A stretch of 13,576 nucleotides of DNA from contig DASQHM010000180.1 of assembly GCA_035632095.1 (NCBI GenBank), forward strand, positions 1-13,576, given 5' to 3'. The stretch comes from DASQHM01 sp035632095 (GTDB taxonomy: Bacteria; Pseudomonadota; Alphaproteobacteria; Ferrovibrionales; Ferrovibrionaceae). Positions within the stretch are counted from its first letter, which is position 1. Each line of letters begins with the position of its first letter. Positions 1 through 6,937 of the stretch are shown piece after piece. A model generated the notes under the pieces. It did not search any database, was not told the origin of the DNA, and saw only the letters and a list, made by a program, of their open reading frames with translations. Position numbers and translations under genes: made by a program.

Positions 1-6
1 GAGCGT

Positions 7-1089
7 TCAGGCCCAACCTTCGGCCGCAAGGGCGTCGTGCAGTTCGTCGGGATGGTGGCGGCAGCGATATTCCAGGCGGCTCGAATCCGCGTGTGCGCGG
101 CTATAGGGCCAGCCTTGCGCCATCAGACTGCGTTCGTGCAGTTCATGGAGCAGGACATAGCCACGTTCCTGCTCGACGATCTGATCGTCGATCCAGATTT
201 CGTTTTCCGGCACGAATTCGTAGACATAATCGTGGCCGCCCGCGGTGAAATCCACGTCGAACACGCTCCGGACCAGCCTGCCGTTGATGATCCAGACGCT
301 CACGCCGTTTTCCAGGTGCTTCCATAGGCGCTGATGCACGTCCTGGCCGACGGGGATGCGTTTGCCGGTTTCCGTCATCCGCCGGACGTCGCCGGCGCGG
401 CGCCGTTCCTTGCGCTCCTCCCGGTCGCCGGCCTCAATCGCCTCGGCATAGCTTGCGCCCTTGGCCATCAGGCGATGCTCGACCAGCAGATGGTCGATGA
501 AAAACCGCTGCTCGTTTGGCCGCGTCCACTTGTCGAGCCATAGCTCGTTCAGGGGAATATACGGATAGCGATAGTGCTGGCCGAAGTTGGTGAATTCCTC
601 GTCGATGTGACCGCGAATATAGGCGCCGTCCACGATCCATACGGCCATGTGCGCAATCGTTTCGATCTTCTGGACATAGATTCGCGACCGATCGAGGTGG
701 CTCGGGATCGCCAGAGGCTTCGGTTTGGGCGGCGCTTTCGTGGCCGGCGCCGCGGCCGGCTTGACCGCCGGCCTGGCGGCGGGCGCGGGCCTGGGAACCG
801 GCGCGGGCTTGGCCGCAGGTTTTGGCGCGGCAGTTGCCGGCGCCGATACGACAATCGCCGCGGGCGCCGCCACAGCCACCGGCGAGCGCTTCTCCGGCCT
901 ATTTATTACTGCGCGCTTCTTCGCAATGCGCTTCGCCGCTTTCCGCTTGGGCGCCTTTTTCTTCGGCGCGACGCGCTTCGCAACCGCTCGTTTGGCGATC
1001 TTCCGCGTTGTCCGACCCGCGGCTCCGCTACGCTTCCTTGCAGGCTTCTTCTTTGCTGTCTTCTTCTTGCGTGCTGGCCTGCGGGCCAT
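7..1089 (-). CDS. Unknown protein: histone H1-like Lys-rich tail, Ala/Pro linker, two tandem HELHE-type domains
   Basis: A 360-residue protein of unknown function. The start is the ATG at 1089, with GGAGG 9 nt upstream; a longer in-frame reading runs into the neighbouring dehydrogenase and was not used. Residues 1-67 are Lys/Arg-rich with KKK and AKK repeats, like bacterial histone H1-like tails. Residues 70-128 are an Ala/Pro/Lys linker. Two copies of one domain follow, V150-A216 and V265-S330, which align without gaps at an offset of 115 residues. They share VWI, G, R, D, FT, G, Y, P, NE, W, D, a central His, Glu and LMA-G--Y. Copy 2 has HELHE (H315, E316, E319), resembling a zincin-type metallopeptidase helix. 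Copy 1 keeps H200 and E204 but has Leu where E316 lies. I infer DNA or polyanion binding for the tail; peptidase activity is only a possibility. It lies 32 nt downstream of the SDR gene, probably in one transcript. Confidence 0.8.
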   Translation of the reverse strand: MARRPARKKKTAKKKPARKRSGAAGRTTRKIAKRAVAKRVAPKKKAPKRKAAKRIAKKRAVINRPEKRSPVAVAAPAAIVVSAPATAAPKPAAKPAPVPRPAPAARPAVKPAAAPATKAPPKPKPLAIPSHLDRSRIYVQKIETIAHMAVWIVDGAYIRGHIDEEFTNFGQHYRYPYIPLNELWLDKWTRPNEQRFFIDHLLVEHRLMAKGASYAEAIEAGDREERKERRRAGDVRRMTETGKRIPVGQDVHQRLWKHLENGVSVWIINGRLVRSVFDVDFTAGGHDYVYEFVPENEIWIDDQIVEQERGYVLLHELHERSLMAQGWPYSRAHADSSRLEYRCRHHPDELHDALAAEGWA

Positions 1090-1121
1090 GTTTGTCGCCT
1101 CCGCTCGCGGTTTGACTGCTG

Positions 1122-1895
1122 TTAGAACAGCGCGTAACCGCCGTCGATCAAAAAGGTGTCGCCGGTGTGGTATTTGGACGCAGAGCTCATCAGATAGACG
1201 GCAATGCCGCCGAAATCGTCGCCCGTGCCCCAACGGCGCATGGGAATGCGCGGCATGACATTCTTGACGAATTTCTCGTTCGTCATGGCTCGCTGGGTCA
1301 TATCCGTCTCGATCCAGCCCGGCAAAATCGAATGGGCGCGGATGTTGTAGCGGGCAAACTCGACCGCCATGGCGCGGACCATCGAGATCATGCCCCCCTT
1401 GGTGGCGGCATAGTGTTCGCCGCGCGGCGCGCCCTCGATGGCGGCAAGCGATGCCGTACCCGCCAGCACCCCGTCGCCGCCGCGCTGGACCATATGCCGC
1501 GCCGCCGCCCGGAAAGTGTAGAAAGCGCCATGCAGGTTCACCCTGAGTACCCGGTGCCATTCCTCGGCCGACATTTCGAGGAAGGATGCGCTGCCGCGGC
1601 CGCTGACCCCGGCATTGGCGAAACATCCGTCGACCCGCCCGAGCTGCTTCACGGTTTCGGCGAACGCGGCATCGACCGCCTTTTCATCGCCGACATCGCA
1701 AATAAGCGTCAGCACCTTGCGCCCGGTTTTGGCGAGAACGGCCTTGGCGCTCTCGTTCTTGGCCGCATTGGTCCCCCAAATCGCCACGTCGGCGCCCGCC
1801 TCGGCCGCGGCTTTGGCCATGCCAAGACCAATGCCGCTGTTGCCGCCGGTGACCAAAGCCACTTTACCGGTCAAATCGAAAGGCTTATACGCCAT
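1122..1895 (-). CDS. Short-chain dehydrogenase/reductase (SDR), substrate unknown
   Basis: A 257-residue classical SDR, an NAD(P)(H)-dependent oxidoreductase of the cytoplasm. The Rossmann nucleotide motif TGGNSGIG lies at residues 16-23, with D67 in the usual CDV position and NAG at 94-96. The active-site Ser is S149 and the YxxxK motif is Y162/K166. The C-terminal LPGWIETDM and IDGGYALF are typical of the family. The start at 1895 is preceded by a G-rich ribosome site (GGGGGA); upstream in-frame Met codons at the 5' side lack SDR homology. It is divergent from the methylcrotonyl-CoA carboxylase beta gene across a 146-nt gap, so shared regulation with leucine catabolism is possible. Nothing in the sequence fixes the substrate. 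The SDR assignment is firm; any narrower name would be a guess. Confidence 0.93.
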   Translation of the reverse strand: MAYKPFDLTGKVALVTGGNSGIGLGMAKAAAEAGADVAIWGTNAAKNESAKAVLAKTGRKVLTLICDVGDEKAVDAAFAETVKQLGRVDGCFANAGVSGRGSASFLEMSAEEWHRVLRVNLHGAFYTFRAAARHMVQRGGDGVLAGTASLAAIEGAPRGEHYAATKGGMISMVRAMAVEFARYNIRAHSILPGWIETDMTQRAMTNEKFVKNVMPRIPMRRWGTGDDFGGIAVYLMSSASKYHTGDTFLIDGGYALF

Positions 1896-1934
1896 GCCGT
1901 CCCCCGCCCTGAACGTCCTATCGGTTGCGGCGGC

Positions 1935-1940
1935 ATCATA
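1935..1940 (-). promoter_or_regulatory. Possible -10 element for the SDR gene
   Basis: On the minus strand this reads TATGAT, 39 nt upstream of the SDR start codon, and fits a -10 hexamer. No convincing -35 element is seen at the usual spacing. An 8-bp palindrome, AAGCGCTT, lies just upstream at 1951-1958. Weak evidence only. Confidence 0.25.
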
Positions 1941-1996
1941 GCAAAGGCGCAAGCGCTTCCGGCCACAATTTCCTTGCGGCGGTGGCAGACGGACGG

Positions 1997-2016
1997 GCAA
2001 ATTTGGTCGGATTTGC
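1997..2016. promoter_or_regulatory. Inverted repeat GCAAAT-N8-ATTTGC upstream of the liu-type operon
   Basis: A perfect 6-bp inverted repeat with an 8-nt spacer ends 25 nt before the start codon of the carboxylase beta gene. The left arm also contains the start of a second palindrome, CAAATTTG (1998-2005). It could be a repressor operator or a small hairpin in the mRNA leader. The regulator gene is not in the window, so the role is inferred from position only. No clear sigma-70 promoter was found for the operon in 1896-2041. Confidence 0.35.
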
Positions 2017-2041
2017 GCTGTCCTAGAAAGCCTTTGCCGCC

Positions 2042-3649
2042 ATGTCCGTCCTGCAGAGCGTCCTGAACACCCGTTCGGACACCTTTCGTGCCAACACGGA
2101 AGCCATGCAGGGCCTGGTCGCCGAGCTCCGGAGCAACGCCGCCCGTGTCCGGGAAGGCGGGGGCGAAAGGGCTAGGGCGCGCCATGTTTCGCGGGGGAAA
2201 CTGCTGCCCCGAGACCGGGTCCGTACGCTGCTTGACCCGGGGTCGCCCTTCCTCGAACTGAGCCAGTTGGCCGCCCACGGCATGTACGGCGATGAAGTGC
2301 CCTCGGCCGGCATAATCACCGGATTGGGCCGGATCATGGGCCGCGAATGCATGGTGGTCTGCAACGACGCCACAGTGAAGGGCGGGACCTACTATCCGAT
2401 CACGGTGAAAAAGCATCTCCGCGCCATGGAAATCGCGCGCGAGAACCGCCTGCCGTGCATCTACCTGGTGGACTCCGGCGGCGCCAACCTGCCGAACCAG
2501 GACGAAGTCTTCCCCGACGTCACCCATTTCGGGCGCATTTTCTACAACCAGGCCAACTTCTCCGCGCTCGGCATCCCGCAGGTCGCCGTGGTCATGGGGT
2601 CATGCACCGCAGGCGGCGCCTACGTGCCGGCGATGTGCGACGAGAGCGTCATCGTGCGCAATCAGGGCACCATTTTCCTCGGCGGCCCGCCGCTGGTGAA
2701 AGCCGCCATCGGCGAGGTGGTTAGCGCCGAGGAGCTCGGCGGCGCCGACGTGCACTCGCGGACCTCCGGAGTGACCGATCACTATGCCATGAACGACAGC
2801 CATGCCTTGGCGATCGCGCGCCGCATCGTCGCGAATTTCAACCGCGTGAAACCGGCATCGCTGGAACTGAGGGCGCCCGTAGAGCCGAAGTTCGAAGCGT
2901 CGGAAATCGCGGGCCTGATCCCGAAGGACGTACGCACGCCCTATGACGTGCGCGAGGTCATCGCCCGCATCGTCGACGGTTCGGAATTCGACGAGTTCAA
3001 GAAACTCTACGGCGCGACGCTGGTGACCGGGTATGCGCACATCTGGGGCTATCCGGTCGGCATCCTCGCCAACAACGGCATTCTGTTCTCCGAATCCGCG
3101 CTGAAGGGCGCGCATTTCATCGAGCTCTGCTGCCAGCGCGGCATTCCGCTGGTATTCCTGCAGAACATCACCGGCTTCATGGTCGGCCGCAAATACGAGG
3201 CCGGCGGCATCGCCAAGGACGGCGCCAAGCTGGTGACGGCCGTGGCGTGCGCGCGCGTGCCGAAGTTCACCGTGATCATCGGCGGTTCGTTCGGCGCGGG
3301 AAACTACGGCATGTGCGGGCGTGCCTATTCGCCCCGGTTCCTCTGGATGTGGCCGAATGCGCGCATCTCGGTCATGGGCGGCGAGCAGGCGGCAAGCGTG
3401 CTGGCGACGGTGCGGCGCGACGGCATGGAGAGCCGCGGCGAAAAATGGAGCGCGGAGGAAGAGGCGGCTTTCAAGGCGCCGATCCGCGAGCAATACGAAG
3501 CGCAGGGAAACCCGTATTATTCCACGGCGCGAATCTGGGACGACGGCATTATCGATCCGGTGGACACGCGCCGCGTCCTGGCGCTCGGAATTTCCGCATC
3601 GCTGAACGCGCCGATCGAGCCGACGCGTTTCGGCGTCTTCCGCATGTAG
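2042..3649 (+). CDS. liuB: 3-methylcrotonyl-CoA carboxylase, beta (carboxyltransferase) subunit
   Basis: A 535-residue carboxyltransferase subunit that moves CO2 from carboxybiotin to 3-methylcrotonyl-CoA, giving 3-methylglutaconyl-CoA, the second committed step of leucine breakdown after isovaleryl-CoA. The N-terminal crotonase-like half has CNDATVKGGTYYP (107-119), VDSGGANLP (143-151) and the oxyanion-forming GSCTAGGAYVPAM (186-198). The C-terminal half has LQNITGFMVG (373-382) and GGSFGAGNYGMCGRAY (414-429). This pattern and length match MCC beta rather than propionyl-CoA carboxylase beta. An in-frame TAG at 2024-2026 rules out a longer reading. The ribosome site is poor (AGAAAG, 13 nt away). 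It is the first gene of the plus-strand operon and is followed 18 nt later by the hydratase. Its partner, the biotin-carrying alpha subunit, is two genes further on. Confidence 0.96.
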   Translation: MSVLQSVLNTRSDTFRANTEAMQGLVAELRSNAARVREGGGERARARHVSRGKLLPRDRVRTLLDPGSPFLELSQLAAHGMYGDEVPSAGIITGLGRIMGRECMVVCNDATVKGGTYYPITVKKHLRAMEIARENRLPCIYLVDSGGANLPNQDEVFPDVTHFGRIFYNQANFSALGIPQVAVVMGSCTAGGAYVPAMCDESVIVRNQGTIFLGGPPLVKAAIGEVVSAEELGGADVHSRTSGVTDHYAMNDSHALAIARRIVANFNRVKPASLELRAPVEPKFEASEIAGLIPKDVRTPYDVREVIARIVDGSEFDEFKKLYGATLVTGYAHIWGYPVGILANNGILFSESALKGAHFIELCCQRGIPLVFLQNITGFMVGRKYEAGGIAKDGAKLVTAVACARVPKFTVIIGGSFGAGNYGMCGRAYSPRFLWMWPNARISVMGGEQAASVLATVRRDGMESRGEKWSAEEEAAFKAPIREQYEAQGNPYYSTARIWDDGIIDPVDTRRVLALGISASLNAPIEPTRFGVFRM

Positions 3650-3667
3650 GGTCAGGAGCAAGGCATC

Positions 3668-4468
3668 ATGAGCGAAAACGAACCCGTTCTGCTCGAGACC
3701 ACGTCCGCGGGCGTCGCGACGGTGACCTTGAATCGTCCCGAAATGCATAACGCCTTCAGTGACGACGTGATCGAGCGGCTTGCCGATATCTTCGACGACT
3801 TGTCGAAACAGGACGGCGTGCGAGTGGTCGTCGTCGAGGGCAACGGCAAGAGCTTCTGCGCCGGCGCCGACCTGAACTGGATGCGCCGGGCGGCGGATTT
3901 CACCGAAGAGCAGAACCTCGAGGACGCGACGGCGCTCGGTTACATGCTGCGCGCGCTGAACAACATGCCGAAACCGACCGTCGCCCTCGTGCATGGCGCG
4001 GCCTACGCCGGCGGCGTCGGGCTGGTGGCGGCTTGCGATGTGGCCATTGCGGTCAAGGATGCGGCCTTTTGCCTGACCGAGGTGAAGATCGGTCTGATCC
4101 CCGCGGTCATCTCGCCTTACGTCGTCGAAGCCATCGGACCGCACAACGCGCGGCGCTATTTCCTGACCGCCGAGCGATTTTCGGCCGAGGATGCCTACCG
4201 CATGGGCCTGGTTCACGGGGTCGTTGCGGATATGGCGGCCCTCGGATTGGCGCGAGACCGGATGCTGCGGCATTTTCTCGACGCGGCGCCGGGGGCTCTG
4301 GCCGATACCAAGGAGCTGATATTCGCCGTCAAGAACCGGCACGCCGATTCCGAATTGGTGCTCGACACGGCGCGGCGCATCGCGGCGAGGCGGATCAGCG
4401 CCGAAGGCCGGGAAGGGATCGCGTCGTTCCTGGAAAAACGCAAGCCCAGATGGGCCAACGAGGGCTGA
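3668..4468 (+). CDS. liuC: 3-methylglutaconyl-CoA hydratase (enoyl-CoA hydratase/isomerase family)
   Basis: A 266-residue crotonase-fold enzyme predicted to hydrate 3-methylglutaconyl-CoA to HMG-CoA in leucine catabolism. CoA/oxyanion segments are FCAGADLNWMRR (63-74) and HGAAYAGGVGLVAACD (109-124). LTEVKIGLIPAVISPYVV (136-153) holds the catalytic Glu E138 and is the LiuC-type signature. The other crotonase Glu (E144 of rat enoyl-CoA hydratase) corresponds to G118 here, so only one of the two acid/base residues remains. A similar substitution is, as I recall, common in bacterial LiuC-type sequences. A clear AGGAG ribosome site lies 10 nt before the ATG. Position between the two carboxylase subunit genes supports the specific function over a general enoyl-CoA hydratase. 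Confidence 0.9.
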   Translation: MSENEPVLLETTSAGVATVTLNRPEMHNAFSDDVIERLADIFDDLSKQDGVRVVVVEGNGKSFCAGADLNWMRRAADFTEEQNLEDATALGYMLRALNNMPKPTVALVHGAAYAGGVGLVAACDVAIAVKDAAFCLTEVKIGLIPAVISPYVVEAIGPHNARRYFLTAERFSAEDAYRMGLVHGVVADMAALGLARDRMLRHFLDAAPGALADTKELIFAVKNRHADSELVLDTARRIAARRISAEGREGIASFLEKRKPRWANEG

Positions 4469-4471
4469 CCG

Positions 4472-4903
4472 ATGCGCAATATCCCGATGCTGCTGATTGC
4501 CGCCGCCACGCTAACCCTGGCCGCAACGCCCATCGCGGCGGAGGGCACCGGCGGATTCGTCTTCATGGGCCTTTCCGTCAGCAAGACGGTGGAGTTCTCG
4601 TACTACTACGACGTTTGCGGCGATCAGGCGACGGGCGAGCGCCTGCGAAGGTTGGCCGCGCGCCGCCTCGATGCCTGCGAATTGCCGACCGCCGAGAAAT
4701 CCGCGCTCCGCAACAAGACGACCGCGCTGTCCGCCGACATGAGGGGGCGCATAAGGAATTGCGACGCGGATCAGAGCTGCGTGCTCGGCAAGCGGCAATT
4801 CTGCCCGAACATCAACGAGCACCGCAGCGTCATCGAACAGGATCTGATTGCGGCCGAGGGCGGTGGGGCCGCGCTCGAGCGTGTCGCCGGCGCCTGTGAA
4901 TAG
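4472..4903 (+). CDS. Small exported six-cysteine protein of unknown function
   Basis: I do not recognise this 143-residue protein. Residues 1-23 form a Sec signal peptide: a short positive start, the hydrophobic LLIAAATLTLAA, and a cut site after IAA23. The mature part of about 120 residues has six Cys (49, 69, 97, 103, 111, 142), an even number consistent with three disulfide bonds in the periplasm. No metal or heme motif and no transmembrane segment are visible after the signal. GAGGG at 4460-4464 provides a ribosome site overlapping the last codons of the hydratase gene, only 3 nt before this ATG. The next gene starts 6 nt after the stop, so it is embedded in the operon and translationally coupled. 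An exported protein between cytoplasmic leucine-pathway enzymes is unexpected. Confidence 0.8.
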   Translation: MRNIPMLLIAAATLTLAATPIAAEGTGGFVFMGLSVSKTVEFSYYYDVCGDQATGERLRRLAARRLDACELPTAEKSALRNKTTALSADMRGRIRNCDADQSCVLGKRQFCPNINEHRSVIEQDLIAAEGGGAALERVAGACE

Positions 4904-4909
4904 TCGCGC

Positions 4910-6931
4910 ATGTTCCGCAGATTGTTGATCGCGAACCGGGGCGAAATCGCCTGCCGCGTCATCGAAACGGCGCGGCGTCTTGGCATGCGAACCGTTGCGG
5001 TCTATTCGGATGCCGACGCCCGGGCGCGCCACGTCGCCATGGCGGACGAAGCGTGGCGTATCGGTCCGGCCCCGGCGCGCGAAAGCTATCTGAACGCCGA
5101 TGCCATCCTCGACGCCGCGCGGGGGTCGGGGGCGGAGGCCATCCATCCCGGATATGGCTTTCTCTCGGAGAATGCGGTTTTCGCCGATGCCTGCGCTGCT
5201 GCCGGCGTCCGCTTTGTCGGTCCGCCGGCCTCGGCGATCCGCGCCATGGGGCTTAAGGGTGCCGCCAAAGCGCTGATGCAGCTGGCCAACGTGCCGGTTG
5301 TTCCCGGATATCATGGCGATGCGCAAGATGCGGCAGCCCTCAAGCATGAGGCAGCGCGCATCGGATACCCCATATTGATCAAGGCCGTGGCCGGGGGCGG
5401 CGGCAAAGGCATGCGGCGGGTGGATAGCGACGCCGCTTTCGATGCGGCGCTTGCCGGCGCGAAACGCGAGGCGAAAGCCGCGTTCGGCGACGAGCGAGTC
5501 CTGATCGAGAAATATCTGCTGAAGCCGCGCCATATCGAAATGCAGGTCTTTGCCGACACGCACGGAAACGCGGTTCATCTGTTCGAACGCGATTGCTCGT
5601 TGCAGCGCAGGCATCAGAAAGTGCTGGAGGAGGCCCCCGCGCCGGGTATGCCGCCAAAAATGCGGGAGGCGATGGGAAAGGCGGCGGTCGCCGCCGCTAA
5701 GGCGATCGGCTATGTGGGCGCCGGCACGGTCGAGTTCATCGCCGACGTGGCCGGCGGCCTGAAGGCGGACGGTTTCTATTTCATGGAGATGAATACGCGG
5801 CTGCAGGTCGAACACCCGGTGACTGAAATGATTACCGGTTTGGATCTGGTGGAGTGGCAGCTGCGTATCGCGAGCGGCGAAGCATTGCCGCTGGGCCAAG
5901 ATCAAGTGCGGGCTAGCGGTCACGCCGTGGAAGCGCGCATCTACGCGGAAAATCCAGCCACGCAATTCCTGCCCGCAACCGGCACCTTGCATCGGCTTCG
6001 CTTTCCGGAAGCCGACCGGCACGTGCGCATCGACACGGGCGTTAGGGAAGGTGACGAGGTCACGCCCTATTACGATCCGATGATCGCCAAGCTCATCGTC
6101 TGGGATCGCAGCCGCGCCGACGCCGCGCGGCGCCTGGCTGGCGCGCTGCGAAGCTGCGAGATCGCCGGCTGCATCACGAACGTGGCGTTCCTCGCGCGCG
6201 TGGCAGAGCACCCGGCGTTTTTGGACGGCGAGCTGGATACGGGCTTTATCGAACGGCATCTTTCCGATCTTGTGCCGGCGCCGGCGCCGCCGGCCGGAAA
6301 CATGCTGGCGATCGCGGCGGTCGCGGTGCTGCTTGAGCGGGAAACGGCGGCAAAAGCCAACGTGGCGCCGAGCGATCGCTATTCGCCTTGGTCGGAAATG
6401 CGCGGCTGGCGGCTCAATGGCCTTGGTCGCTCCGAGCTTGTTTTTCGCCGGTCCGGCGACACGGCCGACCACCGCGTCGACGTGCAGTACCGCCCCGACG
6501 GCGGTTGGCAGCTCCGCATAGACGGTGCGGACATTCGTGCCGATGCCGCAAGCGATGGCGACGGCGGCCTGACGGCTGTGCTCAATGGAACGCGCGTCCC
6601 GGCGGCGGCGGTTCACCGCGGCAGTGACGTCACCGTGATCGCGCGTTGCGAGGTCGAAAGGCTGATCCTGGACGATCCTTTGTTGCAGGATTACGAGGAT
6701 GAAGGTTCCGGCGGCGCCATCGTCGCGCCCATGCCGGGCAAGGTGATCCAACTTTTCGTGAAACCGGGCGCCGCGGTGGAGCGGGGCCATCCGCTGCTTG
6801 TGCTGGAGGCCATGAAGATGGAGCACACGATTCTGGCGCCGGCGACGGGCATTGTGGATCGGGTGAACGTAACGGCAGGCGAGCAGGTGCAGGAAGGCGC
6901 CGTTCTGGTCGCCTTGGCGCAAAAGGACTGA
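4910..6931 (+). CDS. liuD: 3-methylcrotonyl-CoA carboxylase, alpha subunit (biotin carboxylase plus biotin carrier)
   Basis: A 673-residue subunit that carboxylates its own biotin with ATP and bicarbonate and delivers CO2 to the beta subunit. The N-terminal biotin carboxylase begins LIANRGEIACRV (6-17). The ATP-grasp glycine loop is AGGGGKGM (161-168). The conserved ERDCSLQRRHQKVLEEAPAPG block spans 226-246 and includes K237. Metal and catalytic residues are E275, E293, N295 and R297. The biotin carboxylase C-terminal domain runs to about 450. A less conserved middle linker (about 455-600) matches the BT region of MCC alpha subunits. The biotinyl domain ends the protein, with EAMKMEH and biotin-accepting K636. 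There is no Shine-Dalgarno sequence and the upstream stop is 6 nt away, so translation probably depends on coupling. Acetyl- or propionyl-CoA specificity is less likely given the neighbours. Confidence 0.95.
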   Translation: MFRRLLIANRGEIACRVIETARRLGMRTVAVYSDADARARHVAMADEAWRIGPAPARESYLNADAILDAARGSGAEAIHPGYGFLSENAVFADACAAAGVRFVGPPASAIRAMGLKGAAKALMQLANVPVVPGYHGDAQDAAALKHEAARIGYPILIKAVAGGGGKGMRRVDSDAAFDAALAGAKREAKAAFGDERVLIEKYLLKPRHIEMQVFADTHGNAVHLFERDCSLQRRHQKVLEEAPAPGMPPKMREAMGKAAVAAAKAIGYVGAGTVEFIADVAGGLKADGFYFMEMNTRLQVEHPVTEMITGLDLVEWQLRIASGEALPLGQDQVRASGHAVEARIYAENPATQFLPATGTLHRLRFPEADRHVRIDTGVREGDEVTPYYDPMIAKLIVWDRSRADAARRLAGALRSCEIAGCITNVAFLARVAEHPAFLDGELDTGFIERHLSDLVPAPAPPAGNMLAIAAVAVLLERETAAKANVAPSDRYSPWSEMRGWRLNGLGRSELVFRRSGDTADHRVDVQYRPDGGWQLRIDGADIRADAASDGDGGLTAVLNGTRVPAAAVHRGSDVTVIARCEVERLILDDPLLQDYEDEGSGGAIVAPMPGKVIQLFVKPGAAVERGHPLLVLEAMKMEHTILAPATGIVDRVNVTAGEQVQEGAVLVALAQKD

Positions 6932-6937
6932 CGGCGC

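Noticed and set aside
719..900. Low-complexity Ala/Pro/Lys codons as a DNA repeat array
   Set aside because: The repetition is coding for the protein linker, with no regular unit length at DNA level.
1090..1626. N-terminal extension of the histone-tailed protein into the SDR gene
   Set aside because: A good ribosome site precedes the ATG at 1089, and the extension is the SDR gene read in another frame.
1896..2000. 35-residue N-terminal extension of the SDR
   Set aside because: No SDR similarity in the extension, and the G-rich ribosome site fits the ATG at 1895.
1998..2005. CAAATTTG as a stand-alone operator
   Set aside because: An 8-bp palindrome is common by chance. It is mentioned only with the larger inverted repeat.
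2600..4342. A 580-codon minus-strand frame opposite the carboxylase beta and hydratase genes
   Set aside because: Same shadow composition, no motif, and it overlaps strongly supported genes.
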